Notes under the pieces: generated by a model | Seen by the model: only the letters and a program-made list of their open reading frames with translations | Databases searched by the model: none | Told to the model about the DNA's origin: nothing | In this document: one piece after another, positions 42,355 through 51,512 of the stretch | Position numbering within the stretch: the first letter of the stretch is position 1 | Layout of the letters: each line of letters opens with the position of its first letter | Translations under genes and position numbers: made by a program | From: Sphingobacterium sp. ML3W | GTDB lineage: Bacteria > Bacteroidota > Bacteroidia > Sphingobacteriales > Sphingobacteriaceae | Assembly: GCF_000747525.1 (NCBI RefSeq) | Contig: NZ_CP009278.1 | Span: 2,418,001 to 2,482,000 of the forward strand | Direction of reading: 5' to 3' | Length of the DNA: 64,000 bases

Positions 42355-43344
42355 ATGGCTGAGTTATTTGAAGAAAAACACCGTTTGGGTTTAGGTGGTG
42401 TAGCAATTGGAACGGGTTTTGAAAAACTCTCCGATGTACAGGCTCAAGAGGTTTTGAAGAAGGCATGGGAATTGGGCATTCGTTATTATGATACATCTCC
42501 GTGGTATGGTTTGACAAAAAGCGAAGCTCGCTTTGGCGAATTTTTAAAAGAACAAAAACGAATGGATTATCTGATTTCGTCCAAAATTGGTAGATTATTT
42601 ACACCAGTTATTCCGGAAGCAGTGCCACCAACTATGTGGAAAGATCCTTTTCCTTTTGACTTTAAACACGATTATACAGCAGATGCTACCAAGCACTCGA
42701 TAGAGGATAGTCTTTTACGTATGGATGTGGACCATCTCGATATTGTCTTTGTTCATGACTTATCTGAAGAGCAAGTAGGTGATCGTTATGACTATTATTT
42801 TAAGCAGGCAGAAAAGGGTGCTTTTAAAGTATTGTCGGATTACCGAGCGCAAGGAATCATCAAAGGATGGGGGATGGGAGTTAATACAATAGAACCGATC
42901 TTGGATTGTCTGGAAGTGGCGGACCCTGACATATGTTTATCAGCGACGCAATACTCCATTCTTCAGCATGAGGATGCCGTGGACCGTCTTTTGCCAGCCG
43001 TTAAGTCTAGAGGTATCAAATTGGTATCTGGTGCTGCTTATAATTCAGGTTTTGTATGTGGTAGGGGTCGTTATAATTATAAAGAGGTGATTCCGAAGGG
43101 AATGATTGAAAAAAGGGATAGGATTGCGCAGGTTGGGGCACGCCACGGGGTGGATATCATCGCAATAGCGTTACAGTTTGTATTAGCTGCGGAAGCCTTT
43201 GTGTCTGTTATACCTGGGGCAAGTACCGCTAAGCAAGTGGAGGATAATGTGAATGGACTCCACAAAGATATACCTGCTCAATTGTGGCAGGAACTGAAAG
43301 AAGAAGGGTTGATTTATAAAGATGCCCCTGTGCCATTGAACTAG
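42355..43344 (+). CDS. Aldo/keto reductase family protein
   Basis: The 329-residue enzyme has a TIM-barrel start (LGLGGVAIGTGF) and the catalytic Asp/Tyr region RYYDTSPWYGLTKSEARFGEFL near 40-60, then the Lys in DYLISSKIGRLF and His in DIVFVHDL. The C-terminal portion has VIPGASTAKQVEDNVNGL, typical of the NADP-binding Ser/Arg loop. It is closest to the D-threo-aldose 1-dehydrogenase/pyridoxal 4-dehydrogenase group, which oxidise or reduce sugars and related carbonyls with NAD(P). The natural substrate is not evident. It stands alone between a promoter-like site and a terminator. Confidence 0.9.
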   Translation: MAELFEEKHRLGLGGVAIGTGFEKLSDVQAQEVLKKAWELGIRYYDTSPWYGLTKSEARFGEFLKEQKRMDYLISSKIGRLFTPVIPEAVPPTMWKDPFPFDFKHDYTADATKHSIEDSLLRMDVDHLDIVFVHDLSEEQVGDRYDYYFKQAEKGAFKVLSDYRAQGIIKGWGMGVNTIEPILDCLEVADPDICLSATQYSILQHEDAVDRLLPAVKSRGIKLVSGAAYNSGFVCGRGRYNYKEVIPKGMIEKRDRIAQVGARHGVDIIAIALQFVLAAEAFVSVIPGASTAKQVEDNVNGLHKDIPAQLWQELKEEGLIYKDAPVPLN

Positions 43345-43362
43345 AACCTCACATGGTGATGT

Positions 43363-43398
43363 AAAAATGCCTTCATGAGAAATTGGGGCATTTTTTTT
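43363..43398 (+). terminator. Rho-independent terminator after aldo/keto reductase
   Basis: AAAAATGCC (43363-43371) pairs with GGCATTTTT (43387-43395) across a loop, and is followed by a T run (43391-43398). Confidence 0.75.
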
Positions 43399-43668
43399 GC
43401 TATCATATTAAAGAGCTGGAAGCATGCAGATTCTCGATAGGTTGATGGATGTACTACTACCAGTACAAGATGAAGACTTTTATCAGCTGTATTGCTTATA
43501 AAACCGGTAGGTAGTAGATGTGCTATTAAAAATATATTAATAAGGTGTATTATAAGTGTTTTGCTTATGAAAAAATGAATGCTACTGTGGCCTGTAAACT
43601 TTTCGATGCAAGACGGGTACTAAGGGGTTTCTTTATAGCCGTACAAACAATGAAAATAATTAATTAAA

Positions 43669-44163
43669 ATGAATATACAGGTGTACTTATGGATTGTGCT
43701 GTCTTCTTTTCTAAGTATGCCTGCTGTTTCTCAGCAGGGAACTACTGAAGAGTCGATGCTACGTAACATTGTATTCATGCGAACGGAGGGATTGATCATG
43801 ACACAGTTCATGGAGAAGTATTCTAAAGACAAAAAGATATTGATGCTCTGTAATAGTGCTAAAGACTATTATGAAAAAACTCAACCTACATTGCTTGAAG
43901 TGGTCAAAGGAAAATCGTTGGATTTGGATAAAGGTCAATTTGAACAAATTTGGAAAGCCGCGCAGAAAAGTTTTGAGACCTACGATGTGAAAAATCAGGC
44001 TATATGGAATAGCCTATATGAAGAACACGTACAGGCCAGTATTCGAGCCTATATGATGCTTCTACAGGAAAGAGAATGGCCAGATGTAACTTATTTTGCC
44101 CTAGAAGCATTACCTGGATTGATAAATCTACAAGAAGAATTTACAAAACTTAAGTTAAAGTAA
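43669..44163 (+). CDS. Exported helical protein (164 aa)
   Basis: The product has a signal peptide (MNIQVYLWIVLSSFLSMPAVSQQ, cleavage likely after AVS or SQ). The mature part has several amphipathic helices (MLRNIVFMRTEGLIMTQFMEKYS, FEQIWKAAQKSFETYDVKNQ, HVQASIRAYMMLLQEREWPD). It resembles DUF4142-like or ferritin-like exported proteins only in its helical character; I do not recognise a family. The gene stands alone, with a 270-base spacer before it that contains no gene. Confidence 0.55.
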   Translation: MNIQVYLWIVLSSFLSMPAVSQQGTTEESMLRNIVFMRTEGLIMTQFMEKYSKDKKILMLCNSAKDYYEKTQPTLLEVVKGKSLDLDKGQFEQIWKAAQKSFETYDVKNQAIWNSLYEEHVQASIRAYMMLLQEREWPDVTYFALEALPGLINLQEEFTKLKLK

Positions 44164-44251
44164 TTGATTAAACATGAAACAGTAAAATGTTAAATTTTAG
44201 TTAGTTACATTAAATATCACTTCATTGACATCATTATTTTACTGTTCATAA

Positions 44252-44279
44252 ACTTATGCCCCAATTTAGGGGCATAAGT
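44252..44279. terminator. Hairpin between convergent genes
   Basis: ACTTATGCCCC (44252-44262) pairs with GGGGCATAAGT (44269-44279) around 6 bases, between the exported protein gene and the convergent GH15 gene. Tracts of T are weak on both sides. Confidence 0.6.
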
Positions 44280-44286
44280 GATATGC

Positions 44287-46080
44287 TTATAAAAAAGTTG
44301 GATTATCCAACTTAACAGAGATGCGGTAGGCCGCATTGACCAAACCAACATGGCTATAGGCTTGAGGGAAATTTCCCCATTGACTTCCATCTTGTTCATC
44401 GACATCTTCACTGAACAACATAAGGTGATTGCCGAAGGTGAGCAATTGCTTGAATGTTTCTTGAGCTTCTTCAATCCGCCCTACACATGCCAAAGCTTCC
44501 ACATACCAGAATGCACATACCAAGAAGGTAGATTTAGGTTTTCCGAAATCATCTTTGTGCAAGTAACGATAAAACAGACCGTTTTCACCTTTGAGCTCTT
44601 TCTCCAATGCTTCTAGATGCAATTTTGCTTTCTCGCTTGCTGGATCTAAATAATTCATCATAATCAGTTGCAGCGTTGAGGCATCTAGGTTTTTGTTTTT
44701 AGTTGCCGTACTATATACAGCTCGTTCGGGATCATAGCAATCTTCGATATGATGACTGGCCTGTACTCTTAAGCGTTGTGCCTGAATTTTCATATCTTCA
44801 AAACCATATTGCTCTGCAATTTTCAGGGCTGCTGTAGCACCTGCCCATTGAAATAGGTTGGAATAACAGTGTCGATTTTCAAAATTTCTGAATTCCCATA
44901 TCCCGGCATCAAATTCATCAATGGTACTTTCAATCTTGTTTAAGATAAAGCTGGTCCATGATTTGGCAAGTCCCATGTTTTGATGTCGGAAGCGATGATC
45001 GGTAAACATCGGAAGTAGGGCAATCAGAGCCTGCCCATATACATCGTTTTGGATATGTTCGAATGCTTGATTACCTAAACGGATGGGCTTGTTGCCCATA
45101 TAACCATCAAGATGATCCAGAGTAGACTCGGTCAAGTCGTGTTCACCCATTATTCCATAAAGTGGTTGTAATCTCCCGCGGTCGGTCTGGGTGATATTGG
45201 CAATATAAGAAGCGTATTTTTCCATTTCTTCGAATTGGCCAATATGGCTCAGAGCAGTCAGCACGTAGTAGCTGTCGCGTAACCAACAATAACGATAATC
45301 CCAATTGCGTCCGCTGCCGGGATGTTCCGGCAGGCTTGTGGTGCTTGCAGCAATCAATGCGCCAGTATCTTCGTATTGATGTAGCTTGAGTACTAGTGCC
45401 GAGCGGATAACCTCTTTTTGATAGAAAGAAGGCATCGAGGCATTCTTGACCCAACGTTGCCAATAGGCCGTGGTACGGCTTAAGAAATCTTCAACGGTGC
45501 GTTCGATTGGAGCTTCAAATGGGCTGCCAAAAGTCATTACCAAATAGATGGGGCTACTGAGTACATGGGGGATATCATCGAAAAAATGACTGACAGGCAT
45601 ATTGGTTGCCAAGCGGATTTTGATGTCTTCTTGCTCGAACTGGATATGGTTACTACCTCGGTTTTTGCTGAAATCTTGTTTCCCATAAGCATACTTTGGA
45701 GTACACCGGACATGGATTTTTGGCCGCCCATGCAGGGGTTCGACCTTACGGATCAACATCAGGGGTTTGTAATAGCGCTCGTATTGTTCAAAGCGAGGAG
45801 CAAAATCAGTGATGCGGTAACTTCCTTCTGCTGTCGTCAGTGTGGTGCAAAGGATATTGGTGTTTTCGATATAATGTTGTTCGCTGTGAGTCAATTCTGA
45901 AGTGGGGAGAATGGAAAATTCTCCCCCCTTTTCTTTATCCAATAGACCCCCGAAGACAAATGAATCTTCAAATGTGGGCCAACAGAGCCACGTAATATTG
46001 CTATTTGCATTGACGTGAGCGATGTAAGAACAATTACCTATAATGCCACTATTATATTTATGCTTCTTTGGTTTCGTCAT
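44287..46080 (-). CDS. Glycoside hydrolase family 15 protein
   Basis: The 597-residue protein opens HKYNSGIIGNCSYIAHVNAN then SNITWLCWPTFEDSFVFGGLL, the typical GH15 (trehalase/glucoamylase-like) N-terminal domain. An alpha/alpha barrel follows with PEHPGSGRNWDYRYCWLRDSYYVL near 250-275, a signature of GH15. Bacterial relatives are anhydrotrehalose, trehalose or glucoamylase-type enzymes acting on alpha-linked glucosides. Its start overlaps the end of the OtsAB gene by 23 bases, so translational coupling in a trehalose operon is likely. Whether it degrades trehalose or another glucan is open. Confidence 0.87.
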   Translation of the reverse strand: MTKPKKHKYNSGIIGNCSYIAHVNANSNITWLCWPTFEDSFVFGGLLDKEKGGEFSILPTSELTHSEQHYIENTNILCTTLTTAEGSYRITDFAPRFEQYERYYKPLMLIRKVEPLHGRPKIHVRCTPKYAYGKQDFSKNRGSNHIQFEQEDIKIRLATNMPVSHFFDDIPHVLSSPIYLVMTFGSPFEAPIERTVEDFLSRTTAYWQRWVKNASMPSFYQKEVIRSALVLKLHQYEDTGALIAASTTSLPEHPGSGRNWDYRYCWLRDSYYVLTALSHIGQFEEMEKYASYIANITQTDRGRLQPLYGIMGEHDLTESTLDHLDGYMGNKPIRLGNQAFEHIQNDVYGQALIALLPMFTDHRFRHQNMGLAKSWTSFILNKIESTIDEFDAGIWEFRNFENRHCYSNLFQWAGATAALKIAEQYGFEDMKIQAQRLRVQASHHIEDCYDPERAVYSTATKNKNLDASTLQLIMMNYLDPASEKAKLHLEALEKELKGENGLFYRYLHKDDFGKPKSTFLVCAFWYVEALACVGRIEEAQETFKQLLTFGNHLMLFSEDVDEQDGSQWGNFPQAYSHVGLVNAAYRISVKLDNPTFL

Positions 46081-48319
46081 GGGTATTTATTTTGGTTTCA
46101 TGTTTCACAGTGTCGTTCTGTTGCTGCGAATTTTTATTATATGCAAAATATTCAATCAGTTGTATTGCTTCTTGTTGGCTGTCCACATAAAATTGTGCAG
46201 CTGATTTTTTGTTACCTACCTTGATTGTTATGGCGGTGGAGGGAAGTTCTAAGAACATGTCTTCGTCTGTAGCATCATCACCTATGGCAAATATAAAGTC
46301 GGGCTTATAGCTATTGACGATATCCATGGCTGCTTTACCTTTATTAAGTTCACTGTTTTTTACTTCGATGACCTTATCGCCCATTAGTAGTTGTAAACCA
46401 TGCTGTTGTACGAGGTAGCGCAAGCTTTCTACGAGCTCCAATGCGCGTAATTGACCTAATCCAGGTTGCGCTTTACGGTAATGCCAAGCAAGGGAGTACG
46501 ATTTTTCTTCTATGACACAACCTGCGGTATTGTTAGCGAACTTACTCATAATGTGTTTAACTGGAATTTTCCATCGCGTGGATAGAATAGCACCACTTTG
46601 CCATTTATGAGTCGGATAATTGCTCCAAGCACCGTGTTCTGCAACCAGGAAGTAGCGTTCATTGGCAAACCAACTGTCTAGCGTTTCATGTGGTCTACCA
46701 CTGATGATGACGACCTGACTAGCATCATCTTCCTGTAACATGTTGAGCGTGTCGTATAGGGAACGAGTCGGTATTGCGGCAGCAGCGTCATTTTGGAATC
46801 CAATCAAAGTACCGTCGTAATCTAGAAAGAACAACCTGCGTTTGGCTCGATTGTATTGGTCGAGTATCGACTCCTTTGTCTGTGTATTGATTCTACGAGC
46901 CATTTCATTTTGTTGGAAGACCTTAATTTCCCTTAGGCGATTGAAAAATAGCCTGACCCAATGGCGGACGTTGAACTTTTTAACGATGTCGATGCTGTCC
47001 TGGAGTCTTCTGCGCTGTTCTGTTACGGGCATATGCAATGCTTGATAGATTGCTGCGGTTACCTGGTCGGTGGCATTGGGATTGATCTGAATAGCTTGTG
47101 TCAACTCTTTTGCTGCACCTGCCAATTCACTTAATATCAGTACGCCATTGCTATTTTCTTTGCTCGCGATATACTCTTTACATACCAGATTCATTCCATC
47201 TCGCAAGGAGGTGATCAGACAGATATCTGCAGCTACGTAGAGAGCAGACAGCTCTTCTAACGGATATGAATTGTAGAAGTAGGCAATTGGTGTCCATTCA
47301 TTGCTTCCATATATGGCATTGATATGGCCAACAGTACGATCTATTTCATCTAGCAACTGTTTATATTGTGCAACATGATCTCTCGACGGTACCACGATCA
47401 TGTACAGAAGCACTTGTTCTTTTAGCTCTGGATAGGTCAACAAGAGATTTTCATAGGCCAACAAGCGCTCAAGTATCCCTTTGCTGTAGTCTAAACGATC
47501 TATGCTTAGGATAATTTTTTGATCTTTATAGTAATCTTTTATTTCTTGGGCCCTAGCTTGGATAGGTTTACTATTGGCGAGTTGTGCGAATTTATCATAA
47601 TCGATACCCATTGGATATACTTCAGTAAAGATACTTCGTCCCCCAGCATGTAGACAATTGTTGTAGACGTTGAGCCCGAGAATGTGTGAGCAGGAGTTGA
47701 GGAAGTGTTGGGTATCGTTGAAGGTATGAAAACCAATTAGATCGGCTCCCAATAAACCATTTAATAATTCGTTGCGCCATGGGATACTTCTAAAGACTTC
47801 ATCATTGGGAAAGGGGATGTGTTGGAAATATCCGATGGCGATACTGGGATAGGACTTTCGGACCATTTGAGGTAGGAGCATCAGCTGGTAGTCATGTATC
47901 CAGACCTCATCTTTCTCCTGGACGTTCTGTCGTGCGATAACAGAGCAGAATTTTTCGTTGACGCTAATGTATGTCTCCCAATCTGTCGTGCGGTATACCG
48001 CATAGGAGGGGCGGTAGTGAAAGACGGGCCAAAGAACTTCATTGGAAAATCCTTCGTAGTAACCTTTTAACTCCTCTTCTGTCAAGAATACAGGTATCAG
48101 ATTGAATTCGGCTAGTCGGGTAGTTATGATTTCTTCTTCCGCTGTATCTAAGGGAATGATTCCTGGCCAACCGATCCAAATGTTTTCATCACTCTTGTAG
48201 ACGGATCCTAGGCCTGTTGCTAGGCCGCCTTCACTGGAAATAAATACGAGTTCGTTGTCTTGACGCTCAATGCGTATAGGTAATCTATTGGAAACGATAA
48301 TCGTTCTCTTCTTATACAT
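46058..48319 (-). CDS. Bifunctional trehalose-6-phosphate synthase/phosphatase
   Basis: The 753-residue fusion has an N-terminal OtsA (GT20) domain: TIIVSNRLPIRIERQDNELV, then EGGLATGLGSV (donor loop), EVWIHDYQLMLLPQMVR and LSIDRLDYSKGILERLLAYE, with SLRDGMNLVCKEYIAS near 370. The C-terminal OtsB-like HAD phosphatase has FFLDYDGTLIGFQ near 497 (DxDGT) and FAIGDDATDEDMF near 690. It forms trehalose-6-phosphate from UDP- or other NDP-glucose and glucose-6-phosphate, then dephosphorylates it to trehalose. Fused OtsAB proteins are common in Bacteroidota. Trehalose protects against osmotic and desiccation stress, in line with the context. Confidence 0.93.
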   Translation of the reverse strand: MYKKRTIIVSNRLPIRIERQDNELVFISSEGGLATGLGSVYKSDENIWIGWPGIIPLDTAEEEIITTRLAEFNLIPVFLTEEELKGYYEGFSNEVLWPVFHYRPSYAVYRTTDWETYISVNEKFCSVIARQNVQEKDEVWIHDYQLMLLPQMVRKSYPSIAIGYFQHIPFPNDEVFRSIPWRNELLNGLLGADLIGFHTFNDTQHFLNSCSHILGLNVYNNCLHAGGRSIFTEVYPMGIDYDKFAQLANSKPIQARAQEIKDYYKDQKIILSIDRLDYSKGILERLLAYENLLLTYPELKEQVLLYMIVVPSRDHVAQYKQLLDEIDRTVGHINAIYGSNEWTPIAYFYNSYPLEELSALYVAADICLITSLRDGMNLVCKEYIASKENSNGVLILSELAGAAKELTQAIQINPNATDQVTAAIYQALHMPVTEQRRRLQDSIDIVKKFNVRHWVRLFFNRLREIKVFQQNEMARRINTQTKESILDQYNRAKRRLFFLDYDGTLIGFQNDAAAAIPTRSLYDTLNMLQEDDASQVVIISGRPHETLDSWFANERYFLVAEHGAWSNYPTHKWQSGAILSTRWKIPVKHIMSKFANNTAGCVIEEKSYSLAWHYRKAQPGLGQLRALELVESLRYLVQQHGLQLLMGDKVIEVKNSELNKGKAAMDIVNSYKPDFIFAIGDDATDEDMFLELPSTAITIKVGNKKSAAQFYVDSQQEAIQLIEYFAYNKNSQQQNDTVKHETKINTHDETKEA

Positions 48320-48486
48320 ATGTAATTTATTTTTGGTATTCGATTAGATAATAAGTTGGAGGATTGATTTTTTATAGTCAAACTGTTCTTTTTTAGTGTA
48401 CGTCCAGGTGACGAGTATGTCCTCCATTGGACATGAATATTTTTTTTGCTGCATATAGGTATTTTTATATTGACTGTTTTATCGTC

Positions 48487-48738
48487 CTAAAGGGACTGGA
48501 GGTAAGGATGCATTTCCGTTGATTTGCTATCCAAATTAATGATAAAACAAGCTTTTATTTTAATCATTAATATTGTTTTCATATCGGCAAAAGATGGGAG
48601 TTGGATACTTCGCTTTAATATAGGCAGATTTCCACCCATGGGCTTTTGCGCTATTTGATATATTTTGATTGTATTTTCTTCGATATGGCTTAATGTACAC
48701 ATTTTCGATGAGTAAAAAGAATCTAATCGTTCCCACAT
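48487..48738 (-). CDS. Hypothetical small protein (83 aa)
   Basis: The frame begins MWERLDSFYSSKMCTLSHIE and continues NTIKIYQIAQKPMGGNLPIL, with a Ser/Met-rich end (DSKSTEMHPYLQSL). It contains no motif I recognise. Composition is protein-like, but it is short and lacks a clear ribosome site or promoter. It lies 168 bases upstream of the OtsAB gene on the same strand, so it could be the first gene of that operon or a chance frame. Confidence 0.3.
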   Translation of the reverse strand: MWERLDSFYSSKMCTLSHIEENTIKIYQIAQKPMGGNLPILKRSIQLPSFADMKTILMIKIKACFIINLDSKSTEMHPYLQSL

Positions 48739-48927
48739 AGAATATGAATATTTTAATAATTATTGATTATAAGCATGTTATGTATTTACTGGGCTCTAGT
48801 GAGTTTCAACTGGGAGTGTCACAACATATCAGCACCAAAATTTTTATTCTTCCAAATATCTCGCCGTTTAATTACGAAACAGAATAAGCAGTACATCATC
48901 AAACTATCATCACCTCATCCCTAAATG

Positions 48928-48951
48928 AAACAATCCTAGGCCTAAAATGTT
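48928..48951 (+). promoter_or_regulatory. Candidate ECF-type promoter for small membrane protein (copy 2)
   Basis: GAAAC (48927-48931), 16 bases, TGTT (48948-48951), continuing TGTTTATATTATG. It lies 29 bases before the start at 48981. Confidence 0.45.
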
Positions 48952-48980
48952 TATATTATGTAAACAAAAGGAATGAAGCT

Positions 48981-49145
48981 ATGGAATATAATAAAACTAA
49001 TAAAGCCGATTCCTCAAAGGAAGAGGTGCCAAAAGAAAAACATGATGTCGGCGATGATAAGCCTGCTGCAAGGACTGTACCTTGGACCATGTGGGTAGCC
49101 GTTATTCTTCTCGTAATTTTCTTGATTTATATGTGGCAGCGATAA
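48981..49145 (+). CDS. Small single-pass membrane protein (54 aa, copy 2)
   Basis: The frame MEYNKTNKADSSKEEVPKEK continues HDVGDDKPAARTVPWTMW, then VAVILLVIFLIYMWQR and stop. Length, turn and MWQR end match copy 1 at 27599-27763, with about half the residues identical. Unlike copy 1, it is not preceded by a SAGDE lipoprotein gene, but has its own promoter-like site. As in copy 1, a helical lipoprotein gene is convergent downstream. Function unknown. Confidence 0.72.
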   Translation: MEYNKTNKADSSKEEVPKEKHDVGDDKPAARTVPWTMWVAVILLVIFLIYMWQR

Positions 49146-49288
49146 TGGTTACTTTTCAATAAAATACACACCATCATGTAATTTAGACAATTGTATTTAA
49201 CTTTTGTCGATCATGACGGTGTGTTTGTAAATAGAAAATCTAAAATTTTGACTAAATCGAAACTATATAACCATAATCTGCATAAGTA

Positions 49289-49753
49289 CTATAATGTTGC
49301 TCGAGCTGCAGCAATACAATCGTCGGCATATTTTAGAATCAAATTTTTATCATTCTCAGTAATTTTATTTTCGAGTAATGCTTTGGAGACATCTGCTCTA
49401 TCCTCTACAATATCTTTTTCAGTATCGATGATATCGTCGGTATCGCGCGCATTAATACGGTCAATAATAGATTTACCTAAGTCGGAGCAAAGCTCTTTTG
49501 CTTTGTGATTGGATAAAGTAGGCATATTTATTTTAGTAATTGCTTCATTTGCGGCCGCCATATTGGAATAGATAATCGTTTCCATGTCTTTACTCGAAAG
49601 CTTACTTGAAGCTTGATTTGCATCTTCTGCTGCTGATAGGGCTTTTTCTTCTGTTTTTTTCATCTCCTGTTTAGCCTTTTCTTGTGGCGTATTGTTGCAA
49701 GCATATAGCATACAGCCTGATAGAGCCACGGATAGTAAGGTTAATTTTCTCAT
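49289..49753 (-). CDS. Helical lipoprotein (154 aa, copy 2)
   Basis: The signal peptide has a lipobox (GCMLYAC) and the mature part starts NNTPQEKAKQEMKKTEEKAL. It aligns end to end with copy 1 at 27835-28302, including IYSNMAAANEA, CSDLGKSIIDRINA and LKYADDCIAAARATL. The two conserved cysteines are retained. It is second in a minus-strand unit after the Cys-rich protein at 49791, only 37 bases away. Family unknown; it is likely to be part of the proposed stress group. Confidence 0.7.
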   Translation of the reverse strand: MRKLTLLSVALSGCMLYACNNTPQEKAKQEMKKTEEKALSAAEDANQASSKLSSKDMETIIYSNMAAANEAITKINMPTLSNHKAKELCSDLGKSIIDRINARDTDDIIDTEKDIVEDRADVSKALLENKITENDKNLILKYADDCIAAARATL

Positions 49754-49790
49754 AGTAATGGTTGTTTATGGGTTAACAATTTAAAAGTAA

Positions 49791-50045
49791 TTAAGCTTTG
49801 CAGCTCTCACTGTTGCAAGAGTCTGCTGAACATCCTAGAAATGAAAATAAACTATTCTTTGATTTTCCAGATTGACAGCAATGCCACATGAGGTAAAGGC
49901 CTATTGCCCCACCAATCCATAGCAGATTTTTGTTGCATTTTGCTTTTTTGGGTTTCTGGTATGCTTCGGTACTATAACGATGGGGGGAAGTGCCACTGCT
50001 TTCGTTTACTTTCTCAAATTCGTCTTTCAATTTCGTGTTTTTCAT
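49791..50045 (-). CDS. Small membrane protein with Cys-rich tail (84 aa)
   Basis: The product starts MKNTKLKDEFEKVNESSGTS, has a single hydrophobic helix (LLWIGGAIGLYLMWHCC) and ends with a Cys-rich stretch (FLGCSADSCNSESCKA). Five cysteines fall in the last 33 residues, with one pair in WHCCQSG, suggesting metal binding or disulfides outside the membrane. I do not recognise the family. It is the first gene of the minus-strand unit with the lipoprotein copy 2. A AAAAC-N16-TGTT promoter-like site lies 39 bases upstream. Confidence 0.55.
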   Translation of the reverse strand: MKNTKLKDEFEKVNESSGTSPHRYSTEAYQKPKKAKCNKNLLWIGGAIGLYLMWHCCQSGKSKNSLFSFLGCSADSCNSESCKA

Positions 50046-50083
50046 GATATCATTCCTTTGGTAAACTTAATTTGTTCTTAAAA

Positions 50084-50107
50084 AACAAATCAGTTTGGAA
50101 AAGGTTT
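50084..50107 (-). promoter_or_regulatory. Candidate ECF-type promoter for Cys-rich protein gene
   Basis: On the minus strand AAAAC is at 50108-50104 (core 50107-50104), then 16 bases, TGTT (50087-50084), continuing TGTTTTTTAAG. It lies 39 bases before the start codon. The plus-strand part of 50108-50352 has no gene or repeat. Confidence 0.35.
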
Positions 50108-50352
50108 TCAGGAATCAAAAATTGGTATCTTTCTTTTTAGATATCGTTTTTGAATAAAATTCTTTATATTTAAGAAGGTATGTATGGTGCAGCAAATGAC
50201 TGCAGGACGAATGCTTTATCCAAATTGTGTCGATAAATAGATTAGGCAACTTATTGGAGGAGTTTTCTTTTCGAAGTATTAATATACTAACATATTTTTT
50301 GAAATTAAACTATATTTTAAGTTGTTAATTGTCAGTTGTAAAATGCGATTAT

Positions 50353-50808
50353 ATGATGTTTTTGTTTAAATGTAAAAAGTGTTTTTTTAATTTAAATTTT
50401 GTGTTGATTTTATCGCTTGTATCTTATGTGGGTATGGCTCAAATAAAAGGACCACAATTGGTGATGGATGAGATGGGAAAGCAAGAGAGTTTCGATAAAT
50501 TAATTGAATACGCTTTGGATAAGGATTATTTTATTCAGGCGATGGACTCTAAACGTGGATTTGTACAAATTAAGGTAATCCAAAAGGGTAAAGGTATATT
50601 TGGAAGAGATCGACGATTGTTGGTCAACTATCTGATTGATGAAACGAAAAAAGATCAGGCGCGTATTCGCGTGCAAATCAATGAGGAAATTATTGAACTT
50701 GCAGCTGACGGTACCAAACATTATGATGATTTAGGACGTGCAATTAAGGAGAAGCTCTATGTGACCTATTTGGAAGAGTTATTGCTTTTTTACGAGAAGG
50801 TAAAATAG
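50353..50808 (+). CDS. Exported hypothetical protein (151 aa)
   Basis: I place the start at MMFLFKCKKCFF. An upstream in-frame start at 50329 would add residues unlikely to belong. A signal helix FNLNFVLILSLVSYVGMAQ precedes a mature part (KGPQLVMDEMGKQESFDKLIEYALDKDYFIQ, then GFVQIKVIQKGKGIFGRDRRLL), beta-rich and ending in a helix. The signal is consistent with periplasmic location. No known family. It is alone, with an AT-rich spacer upstream. Confidence 0.6.
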   Translation: MMFLFKCKKCFFNLNFVLILSLVSYVGMAQIKGPQLVMDEMGKQESFDKLIEYALDKDYFIQAMDSKRGFVQIKVIQKGKGIFGRDRRLLVNYLIDETKKDQARIRVQINEEIIELAADGTKHYDDLGRAIKEKLYVTYLEELLLFYEKVK

Positions 50809-50935
50809 TTTGTGAATGGTGAAAAAAGCTGTTGTTGTATGCCGTATGGCATTCAATAAAAGATTACTGATCATGATTTCGGTCAGACTGCTGTCGCCGC
50901 TCACATTGACGCTGCTTTGGACCGCTAACTGTAGA

Positions 50936-51463
50936 CTAATATCTTTTTTGCTCCATATGTTCTTGTAACGTTTCTACACTCTGTAGTACGAGATTGTCAA
51001 AATGAAAATGTTGGGTATTGTCAAATTGGCTATTATCAATCTTGGTAATCAAAAGAAGATTTTCATTTTGTTTGATTGTATTGGCATTGCTAATTTTTTT
51101 GTGACGGATTATTGAATAGATACGTGCCGTTAATTCGGAAAGATGGAAAGGTTTGGTTAAATAATCATTAGCTCCGATTTGAAGCCCATTTATTTTATCG
51201 TCCAAGGCGTTTTTAGCCGATATGATGATGACTCCTTCTTGCTTTCCCTGTGGTTTAAGAGCTTCTAAGACACTTAAACCATTGGCGTCAGGTAATCCGA
51301 TATCTAGTAAATTGCAGTCATAGTCGTGCAATTGGATTTTATCCAAAGCTTCAGCACAAGTGGAAGCAAATTCACAATGGTACTGTTCTTACGCAAGGTA
51401 GGCAGCGATGCTTTTGGCTAGTTCGTCCTCGTCTTCTATGATCAGGATTTTTATGATGCTCAT
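50936..51463 (-). pseudogene. Disrupted OmpR-type response regulator gene
   Basis: The frame starts MSIIKILIIEDEDELAKSIA then AYLA and runs into TAA (51389-51391). After that the same frame continues EQYHCEFASTCAEALDKIQ, then YDCNLLDIGLPDANGL, KGANDYLTKPF-like (IGANDYLTKPFHLSELTARIYSII), a receiver of OmpR/PhoB type. Past the receiver the sequence does not form a winged-helix DNA-binding domain and ends at EHMEQKRY. An in-frame stop and a lost output domain mark it as a pseudogene. Translation from an internal start at 51346 would leave an incomplete receiver without its acidic pair. Confidence 0.75.
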
Positions 51464-51512
51464 ATAGTGAAGGATAAAATGACTTAGTTTTGCGATGCAA
51501 TGCCAAGGTTTG

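Noticed and set aside
50848..50970. Short plus-strand frame (MAFNKRLLIMISVRLL...) as the N-terminus of a histidine kinase
   Set aside because: It is only about 40 codons, overlaps the pseudogene on the other strand, and could be chance.
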